Part shown: piece after piece, positions 20,803 through 26,651 of the stretch
Layout of the letters: each line of letters begins with the position of its first letter
How positions within the stretch are numbered: the stretch's first letter is position 1
From: a virus
Direction: 5' to 3' (one strand)
Virus record (IMG/VR): IMGVR_UViG_3300007519_000069
Location: 1 to 26,651 of that record
Length of the DNA: 26,651 bases
Notes under the pieces: generated by a model
Seen by the model: the letters and a program-made list of their open reading frames with translations, nothing else
Told to the model about the DNA's origin: nothing
Databases searched by the model: none
Position numbers and translations under genes: made by a program

Positions 20803-23153
20803 TGACTAAAATAAATGATTGTATTGCTGAAACAATGGCAACAGACGCGCTCAGTAGATTCACATCTGATGAGTTAGATAGCTACATTAAAGAAGTAGCT
20901 GATAGAACCAGGGAGCTCAAAGATGAGGGTATTCCATTTGCTCGCAAAAGAGCCGAGGAAGAAATTAACAAGGAAATGCTCAACTCATTATTAACAGATG
21001 CTGCAATTAGCGTAAACGACGTTGCTAAATTTGATGTTATGAATAAAAAAATGGATGCCGGTGTTATTCAGCGTTCATTATTAGAGAAGACAGCCAAGAA
21101 TACAGATTTTAATATTGAAACGGCTCAACGAGCGGACATTAACAAATTAAGCGACGGCTCATTTAATACGTTGAGCAAAGAGCACATGGAAATTCTTTAC
21201 GAAAACAAGAGAAATGAAGAGATTTATGCATACGTCGATGGTGTAAAAACCGATAATCCCATGATTAAAGACATTGGCGACCGGCTCAAAGATTATTGGG
21301 ACAACCGTAATGGAATGATGATTCGCTCAAATGCCATTCATCCAAGTGGTATTCGTGATGATAGGTTTTTTAAAGCAGGTTACAACCAATCAAAAATTGG
21401 CAAAATGGAGAAGAATCAATTTATTGAATCCATGCGAGGGTTTATTGATGTTGAAGAAACCTTTAAGCATACAAAAGCGGTTGATGCTGATGGTAAAGTC
21501 AATTTAACAATGGTTGATGAAATGATTGGGAATACGTACACCAATATAATGCAGGGTAACGGGCCATTATTTACCAGTCCATCGATTGCAAAAGATTTAG
21601 GAAAGATTAAAAAGAAGCGTGAGATGTTCTACATTTACAAAGACATGCGCTCATGGGGTGAAAGCAACAAGATTTTTGGTAATGATTCACTGATTCAAGC
21701 ATGGAATTCAGACATTTATTCGTCTGGAAGTAAATCAGGTATGGCCAAAATCATGGGAAGCCAACCGCAATACATGTACAACGAGATTAGAAAAATATCC
21801 TTGGAAGGTAAAGCTAACACAGTTACAGAATCCGTTAAAAACCAAGCTAATGATGCGTTATTCAATCAATTGCTTGGTGGAAACCAAGGGGTATACAACC
21901 CAACGGTTGCTAATTCTTTCGCAGGTGTTAGAACGTTAAGCAGCATGGCTAAAATGGCAGGTTTAGTGTTACGAAGTTTAAGTGACCATGCCCAAGTTGC
22001 AGGTATATCTTACAGGCTTACCGGAGACTATTGGGCGCCGTATTTTAATTCTATTAGAAATATGTTTAACCTCATGCCAAGCGAAGGAAGGCAGGAATTA
22101 GCTAAAATAATGCGCGGTGTCATTGACACGCACAATGGCGCAGCAGCGCGTCATGTAGACATGAGTGATACAGGAAGCGTTGTTAACCGTATGTCCAATA
22201 AATTCTTTTGGGCTAATGGTTCTCAGGCTTTCGATTACGCAAATAAAATTAGCTCGATGGAGCCTGTAATGAATGCGTTTGGCAAGGAATCTAATTTAGG
22301 ATTTAACGAGCTAAACAAAGCCAAGCAGAACACCTTGAATCGGTTTAACATCAGTGAAGTTGAATGGGACGGATTACGGGCTAAAACACAAAATGAAAGA
22401 TTTACCGTTGATAACGTCAATAATTTGACTGATACTGAATTGAAATCATTGTGGGATAAAACAGATAAATCCAGCTCATTAACACATTATCGAGATGATT
22501 TATACCGTAAGGTATTTGGTATATTTGACACGGCACATGAGTTTGGGACATTAAACCCTGATGCATTTATTAAAATGTTAAGTAGTGGGAACACCAAGGG
22601 TGGAACACTACCGGCTGAAATTTGGCGTTCTGTCATGCAGTTTAAATCATACCCACTTCAGTATTTCAGGCGAGTAATTTATGGCGGAATGCAGGACATG
22701 GATAGTGCGGGTGCTAAACTCATGTACGGCCTTCACATGGCACTGGGGACGATCATGTTAGAGCAGTTATCACAAGTATTGGTTGATATCAGTAATGGCG
22801 TAAGTCCAGCTGACCTCTCGAAGATGAGTAACTTTGAGCGAACTAAACATGGATTGAAGATGTTAGCCGGTGGCGCAGGTGTTTTTAACCGAGTAATGGA
22901 TCCACGTTCGCAAAACAAAGACATGTTTATTTCGTTATTTAACACACCAGCATTAAGGTTAGCTGAAGAACCTTTTGTGGCAGCATTTTCGTTACTCAGT
23001 GCAAACCCTAAAGGCGCAAAAAAAGCAGCTAAAGACTTTGTGAATGTTGCTAACCCAATTGGCTCAGTACCGGTTATTTCACCGTTCATTAACTCACTTT
23101 TGGGTAGTAAGCCATACATGGACAAAGGCCAACACCGAATCTTTGGAGAATAA
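20802..23153 (+). CDS. Large internal virion protein, T7 gp16-like position
   Basis: This 783-aa protein is mainly helical and charged. Notable stretches are FARKRAEEEINKEMLNSLLT near the start, GIRDDRFFKAGYNQSKIGKM in the first third, and a C-terminal part with GNTKGGTLPAEIWRSVMQFK and MYGLHMALGTIMLEQLSQVLVD. The last is a possible membrane segment. Similar RSVMQFKSFP..Y-type ends occur in the largest ejection proteins of podoviruses. It has no lysozyme domain, which in this genome is on the gene two places upstream. Start overlaps the previous stop (TAATG). Role by position: DNA-ejection channel. Confidence 0.75.
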   Translation: MTKINDCIAETMATDALSRFTSDELDSYIKEVADRTRELKDEGIPFARKRAEEEINKEMLNSLLTDAAISVNDVAKFDVMNKKMDAGVIQRSLLEKTAKNTDFNIETAQRADINKLSDGSFNTLSKEHMEILYENKRNEEIYAYVDGVKTDNPMIKDIGDRLKDYWDNRNGMMIRSNAIHPSGIRDDRFFKAGYNQSKIGKMEKNQFIESMRGFIDVEETFKHTKAVDADGKVNLTMVDEMIGNTYTNIMQGNGPLFTSPSIAKDLGKIKKKREMFYIYKDMRSWGESNKIFGNDSLIQAWNSDIYSSGSKSGMAKIMGSQPQYMYNEIRKISLEGKANTVTESVKNQANDALFNQLLGGNQGVYNPTVANSFAGVRTLSSMAKMAGLVLRSLSDHAQVAGISYRLTGDYWAPYFNSIRNMFNLMPSEGRQELAKIMRGVIDTHNGAAARHVDMSDTGSVVNRMSNKFFWANGSQAFDYANKISSMEPVMNAFGKESNLGFNELNKAKQNTLNRFNISEVEWDGLRAKTQNERFTVDNVNNLTDTELKSLWDKTDKSSSLTHYRDDLYRKVFGIFDTAHEFGTLNPDAFIKMLSSGNTKGGTLPAEIWRSVMQFKSYPLQYFRRVIYGGMQDMDSAGAKLMYGLHMALGTIMLEQLSQVLVDISNGVSPADLSKMSNFERTKHGLKMLAGGAGVFNRVMDPRSQNKDMFISLFNTPALRLAEEPFVAAFSLLSANPKGAKKAAKDFVNVANPIGSVPVISPFINSLLGSKPYMDKGQHRIFGE

Positions 23154-23155
23154 AA

Positions 23156-24343
23156 ATGTCTAATTTACCACAACAAAACACCATTGCTCAATTCTTGGCT
23201 AACGGCACAACAACCGACTACGATATTGTATTTTATGTTCCCATTGAACCCAGTGGAACGCCTGATATTAATGTATACACCCAGTTATCTACTGCCGACC
23301 CTGTGCCGGAAAGTGACCTTAAAATATGGAACACAGACTATACATACACACCTTTAGCTAATCCATATGACGGCGGCACTGTTACATTTCTTTCTGGAAA
23401 AATTCCACCTAATGGTTATGTTGTTACAGTTGAACGTAATATTGCAGCATCATTAAACGTTGAATTCGCTAATGCAACTACGTTTTCAGGAATAACACTT
23501 GATGCCGCACTGGATAAATTACTTTTAATTACGCAGCAAAATAAATCGTACACGTTGGGACGCAATCTTTCATACATTATTAACTCATATTTACCAAGCA
23601 CAACAATTGCAGCCAACGTGCAAATACCGGTGTTAGGTTCGGGAGAAGTATGGTTTGGTTCTTCGAATGGCGTAATAGCTGCAACGCTTGAACAACCAGC
23701 GGACGTATCAACATTACGTTCTGAGTTAGCAAGCGAATCCCCAGTTACCAATGGAGCCGCGTTAGTAGGTTATTATGATGACGTTAACTCGAATCCAACA
23801 ACCGTAGAAGCTCAATTAACTTTGTTAACTAATGCGGTGGTTGCTCCATTCCCAACGGGTACAATCATTGATTTTGGTGGAACAGTTGCACCTGCTGGGT
23901 TTTTAGTCTGTGATGGCTCAACACAAGACACGACACTTCAGTCTGCTTTATTTGCGGTTATTCAATATACCTGGGGTGGTAGTGGCACAAGCTTTACACT
24001 TCCTGATTTAAATGGTCGAGTAACCATGGGCTCGGCAGGCTCAACAACAAACCCAATTATTGGTAACGCAGTAGGTAATGTTGGCGGTGAGTCGCTGCAT
24101 GAATTATTACCTGATGAGCTAGCAACACATAATCATACCAACACCGCTACGTTAAACTCATCGTTCCCAAATACTCCGAGCACAGGAGGGGCACAAACAG
24201 CGGTAGTGATGGGAGTAACCATTGGCTCAATAAACACAACATCATTAGGCTCGGTAAGTATGACGAATGCCACCCAAGGAAGCTCAACACCATTTAACAT
24301 CGTCCAGCCATCTGCCGTGGTACTTAAATGCATTAAAACATAA
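23156..24343 (+). CDS. Tail fibre with T7-type N-terminus and collar domain
   Basis: The 395-aa protein has an N-terminal attachment domain of the T7 gp17 kind (QNTIAQFLANGTTTDYDIVF, ...GTVTFLSGKIPPNGYVVTVE) that docks to the tail. A phage tail-collar domain follows at about 233-290 (FPTGTIIDFGGTVAPAGFLV, CDGS, then SFTLPDLNGRV). The C-terminus has a HNHT stretch and Thr/Ser/Asn-rich repeats, likely exposed. It is much shorter than T7 gp17 (553). ATG 23156 follows TGGAGAA. It sits just before the large terminase, as in T7. Confidence 0.88.
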   Translation: MSNLPQQNTIAQFLANGTTTDYDIVFYVPIEPSGTPDINVYTQLSTADPVPESDLKIWNTDYTYTPLANPYDGGTVTFLSGKIPPNGYVVTVERNIAASLNVEFANATTFSGITLDAALDKLLLITQQNKSYTLGRNLSYIINSYLPSTTIAANVQIPVLGSGEVWFGSSNGVIAATLEQPADVSTLRSELASESPVTNGAALVGYYDDVNSNPTTVEAQLTLLTNAVVAPFPTGTIIDFGGTVAPAGFLVCDGSTQDTTLQSALFAVIQYTWGGSGTSFTLPDLNGRVTMGSAGSTTNPIIGNAVGNVGGESLHELLPDELATHNHTNTATLNSSFPNTPSTGGAQTAVVMGVTIGSINTTSLGSVSMTNATQGSSTPFNIVQPSAVVLKCIKT

Positions 24344-25824
24344 TGGGTGTATTGCAAGAAATTAAAGCGTTGCGTGACAAAGCATTAGCGAGCCATGAAA
24401 AAACATCTTCAGGCAAGTATGAGTTGTCACGTGATGAAAAAAACAATCTTCATGTTAAATGGGATGATGGATATAGTATCCGCGTCCCTGTTATTGACTT
24501 TAGACCCTACCAACTCGAAGCACGTGACAAGCTAATCAGCGGCGATAGCAAGCGCCTCATGGTTCAATGGCCAAGACGAAGCGGCAAAGAGGTAACTACA
24601 TGGAATATCATTCTTGATTTTGCTATCAGTGACCCTGGCTTGTACATTATGGCCTACCCCACCAGTGTTCGAGCCCGCAAAATTTTGTGGGAGGGCGCTA
24701 TGCTCAACAAGGACACGGGGAAAAGTATCAAGTTTATTGACATGCTCCACAAGCGTTTGCTTTCGCGCAGCCCGAACAACATGGATATGTCACTCCATTT
24801 AACCAACGGTAGTTTAATTTGGGTGGTTGGTTGTGATATTGACCCTGACAAACTGAGGGGTACTAACCCACGTGGTATCGTATTTTCTGAGTTTGCGTTT
24901 TCAGACCCAAGCGTTCTATACAACATGATGCCAGTGTTACGTCAAAACGGTGGATGGCTCTTTGGTCAATCAACCTACGATGGCATGAACCATTTTTATT
25001 GGATGATTAAAAAGAATCAAGACGATCCACTTTGGTTTTGTCGAGAAGAAAGTATCACCACTTTGGTGGATAAAGATGGAGAGCCGTACATTACGGACGA
25101 AGACGTGGACGAAGATAGACGGGCTGGGATGCCTGAGTACCTCATTCAACAAGAGTATTACGGTAATGTACAAATTAATGAAGAAACAAAATACTTCGCA
25201 ATTGCCCTTAATGAAGTCCATAAAAGCGAACGAATTATCAAAGGTCATTATGTACCTAATAAAAATGTTTATGCTTTTTACGATATCGGCGTATCTGATT
25301 GCACTGCTGTTACATTAGCCCAATTTGAAAGCAGGGCTGGTAAATTGTGGCCTAGCATTATTGGGTATATCGAGAACAACAATCGTGCCTTGTCATTCTA
25401 TGTAGATGAAATTAGGCGTTTCTGTAACGCAAGAAATCTTACATTTAAGATGCACTTTATTCCGCATGATGGAGCAAATAGAAGTTTTGGAGATAATCTA
25501 AAAACAACACAAGATTATTTAACTGAGATGGGAGAGATGAGCAACATTGTCAGGAGACCAACGACACATAAAACAGCAATTGAGGCAATACGCCAAAAGT
25601 TATTTATGACAACGTTTAACGAAGAAAATACCCAGCGATTAATTGATTGTCTTTCTAACTATGAAAAAGAATATGATGTTAAAATGGGTAAATTTAAAGA
25701 CCATCCGAAACACGATTGGTCTTCGCACGGAGTTAAATCCTATCAGACTTTGGTTCTTGCGTTGGAAAGTGAATTAATTGCCGAAGTATCGTATGATGTT
25801 ATTTATTACGACCAATCACAGTAA
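24343..25824 (+). CDS. terL: Terminase large subunit
   Basis: This 493-aa motor packages DNA into the procapsid and cuts it. The ATPase domain has Walker A WPRRSGKE (76-83, K82), Walker B GIVFSE (177-182, E182 catalytic) and coupling motif GQST (207-210). The RNase H-like nuclease follows with YDIGVSD (D313 as first acid), SIIGYIENNN in the second strand, and the third-acid region HDWSSHGVKSYQTL near the C-terminus. Length is within the usual range for large terminases. The ATG at 24343 overlaps the fibre stop (TAATG) without its own ribosome-binding site. Placement at the end of the virion genes is T7-like, but the small subunit is not adjacent. Confidence 0.95.
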   Translation: MGVLQEIKALRDKALASHEKTSSGKYELSRDEKNNLHVKWDDGYSIRVPVIDFRPYQLEARDKLISGDSKRLMVQWPRRSGKEVTTWNIILDFAISDPGLYIMAYPTSVRARKILWEGAMLNKDTGKSIKFIDMLHKRLLSRSPNNMDMSLHLTNGSLIWVVGCDIDPDKLRGTNPRGIVFSEFAFSDPSVLYNMMPVLRQNGGWLFGQSTYDGMNHFYWMIKKNQDDPLWFCREESITTLVDKDGEPYITDEDVDEDRRAGMPEYLIQQEYYGNVQINEETKYFAIALNEVHKSERIIKGHYVPNKNVYAFYDIGVSDCTAVTLAQFESRAGKLWPSIIGYIENNNRALSFYVDEIRRFCNARNLTFKMHFIPHDGANRSFGDNLKTTQDYLTEMGEMSNIVRRPTTHKTAIEAIRQKLFMTTFNEENTQRLIDCLSNYEKEYDVKMGKFKDHPKHDWSSHGVKSYQTLVLALESELIAEVSYDVIYYDQSQ

Positions 25825-25835
25825 AAAGGATTATC

Positions 25836-26108
25836 ATGATTAGTTTTGGCTTTGCATTTGGCTACTCAGATTACGTCACAATTGACACCAATTTCCCCAA
25901 GCCTTCAGTATATATTTATGTATCAGGCGTTGGTGGTAATATTGTTTACGAAAACACAGCAGGTCAAGCGCAATGGTTGCCTGGTGCGATTGAAGCAGGT
26001 ATTTATCCAATAGCAGCGCGTCGAATTTTAACAAGCGGAACAGTTAATGGTGTGTCGCGAACAACGACCGCCGGTGACTTAGTTTACTGCTCTACAAGCA
26101 TTCCGTAA
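25836..26108 (+). CDS. Probable spike-base or minor tail protein (90 aa)
   Basis: ATG 25836 follows AAAGGA. The product is beta-rich, with SVYIYVSGVGGNIVYENTAG, QAQWLPGAIEAGIYPIAARR and TSGTVNGVSRTTTAGD. The order VSG.GGNI...G....PGA.aG...PI..RR...SGT resembles small spike-base proteins of phage tails. This is a pattern match by eye only. Co-expressed with two further fibre-region genes. Confidence 0.65.
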   Translation: MISFGFAFGYSDYVTIDTNFPKPSVYIYVSGVGGNIVYENTAGQAQWLPGAIEAGIYPIAARRILTSGTVNGVSRTTTAGDLVYCSTSIP

Positions 26109-26117
26109 GGAGTTGTT

Positions 26118-26267
26118 ATGTTAGGTTATTCGGGATGGTTAATCAGAAACCCACCAATGCTATTGTATGGTTTAACGGCCATTCATCCTCCTGGTGGCGG
26201 TTACTTGTTATTAACCACTAATAAGCCGCTGTTGCTCACTAATTTTCAGATTTTTGCGCTGACTTAA
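26118..26267 (+). CDS. Small hydrophobic protein (49 aa) in fibre region
   Basis: ATG 26118 has AAGGAG at 26107-26112, a strong ribosome-binding site, and the ORF ends at TAA 26265-26267, 9 bp before the next start. The product (MLGYSGWLIRNPPMLLYGLT...) is rich in Leu/Pro/Gly/Thr with hardly any charge and contains PPGGGYLLLTTNKPLLLTN. A small tail or spike component is likely; a short membrane protein is the alternative. Not recognised. Confidence 0.6.
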   Translation: MLGYSGWLIRNPPMLLYGLTAIHPPGGGYLLLTTNKPLLLTNFQIFALT

Positions 26268-26276
26268 GGATTAATA

Positions 26277-26651
26277 ATGTCTCAAACACTACAACAAATT
26301 TTTGTCGCCAACCCGATAACTACCAACACATCGACTGATTTAATTTATTTTTCACAGTCACCTTACACGGCTGGTAATGACGCAGCAATGACCTACGCTA
26401 ATTTTGAGGCTCAATTTGCGCCAGCCGGTTCGGTAGCTTCAGGAACGATAAACCAACTTGCTTGGTATTCAGCAACGGGAGCGGTTGTTTCAGGTTTAGC
26501 TACCGCAAACAATGGCACACTTATCACGTCTGCCGCAGGTGTCCCAAGTATTAGCTCTACATTGCCAATTGCAGTGCAGGATAATATTACGGCGTTGGGA
26601 ACGATTGGTGAGTCGGTTTTAGTTACGCTTAGCGCTGATGCGACAACAAGA
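26277..26651 (+). CDS. Tail fibre or spike, 5' part (runs off the window)
   Basis: ATG 26277 follows AAGGA, and 125 codons are open to the right edge. The product begins MSQTLQQIFVANPITTNTST, then NQLAWYSATGAVVSGLATAN and GTLITSAAGVPSISSTLPIA. Ser/Thr/Ala-rich, low-charge sequence of this kind is typical of long phage fibres and spikes, which often repeat the TSAAGVPSISSTLP block. This is likely the main receptor-binding protein, but the part that would show an enzymatic or binding domain is missing. Confidence 0.75.
   Translation, partial: MSQTLQQIFVANPITTNTSTDLIYFSQSPYTAGNDAAMTYANFEAQFAPAGSVASGTINQLAWYSATGAVVSGLATANNGTLITSAAGVPSISSTLPIAVQDNITALGTIGESVLVTLSADATTR

Overview
The window is a large part of a tailed-phage (or prophage) genome with a podovirus-type virion module. 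The head and tail genes run in the order known from T7 and its relatives: portal, scaffold, capsid, tail tubular proteins A and B, internal virion proteins, tail fibre, large terminase. No single-subunit RNA polymerase gene lies in the window. The promoters that can be read are close to the sigma-70 consensus, so host RNA polymerase probably transcribes at least part of the genome. The GH108-type endolysin, the T7-type tail and the promoter style point to a Gram-negative host. The sequence is AT-leaning by eye. I cannot name the host, and I cannot tell whether this is free phage, prophage or phage-plasmid, because no integrase, repressor or attachment site is visible.

Layout. (1) 1-733 is a largely non-coding leader with four tandem 17-bp C5/G5 palindromes, short direct repeats and several predicted RNA hairpins. 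(2) 734-2986 is a replication module: a 45-aa ORF, a winged-helix initiator resembling lambda O in layout, and a DnaB-like helicase. The initiator gene carries three 21-bp tandem repeats with dyad symmetry followed by an AT-rich stretch, a likely intragenic origin. (3) 3049-3842 holds a small basic protein and a GH108-type endolysin. (4) 3839-5068 is a five-gene minus-strand accessory operon with a J-domain protein and a 40-aa membrane protein, driven by a near-consensus promoter at 5116-5144. (5) 5267-7603 holds the probable small terminase and eight short, mostly overlapping genes. Two of these encode very basic peptides and one a hydrophobic 45-mer. (6) 7600-15052 is the head and tail-tube module. 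Two sigma-70-like promoters and a 60-aa gene are inserted between scaffold and capsid. (7) 15067-23153 holds four internal-virion/ejection proteins, one ending in a lytic-transglycosylase domain. (8) 23156-26651 holds a collar-domain tail fibre, the large terminase, and three small or partial putative receptor-binding/spike genes; the last runs off the right edge.

How the parts work together. The initiator would bind its own coding sequence and load the helicase encoded 17 bp inside its 3' end. TerS and TerL would package DNA through the portal. Scaffold and capsid build the head. Tubular proteins A and B with the fibres form the short tail. The internal proteins would be ejected at infection to breach the envelope, and the endolysin acts at the end of the cycle. 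The combination of a lambdoid-type replication module with a T7-type virion, and the roughly 19 kb between terS and terL, are the main architectural oddities.
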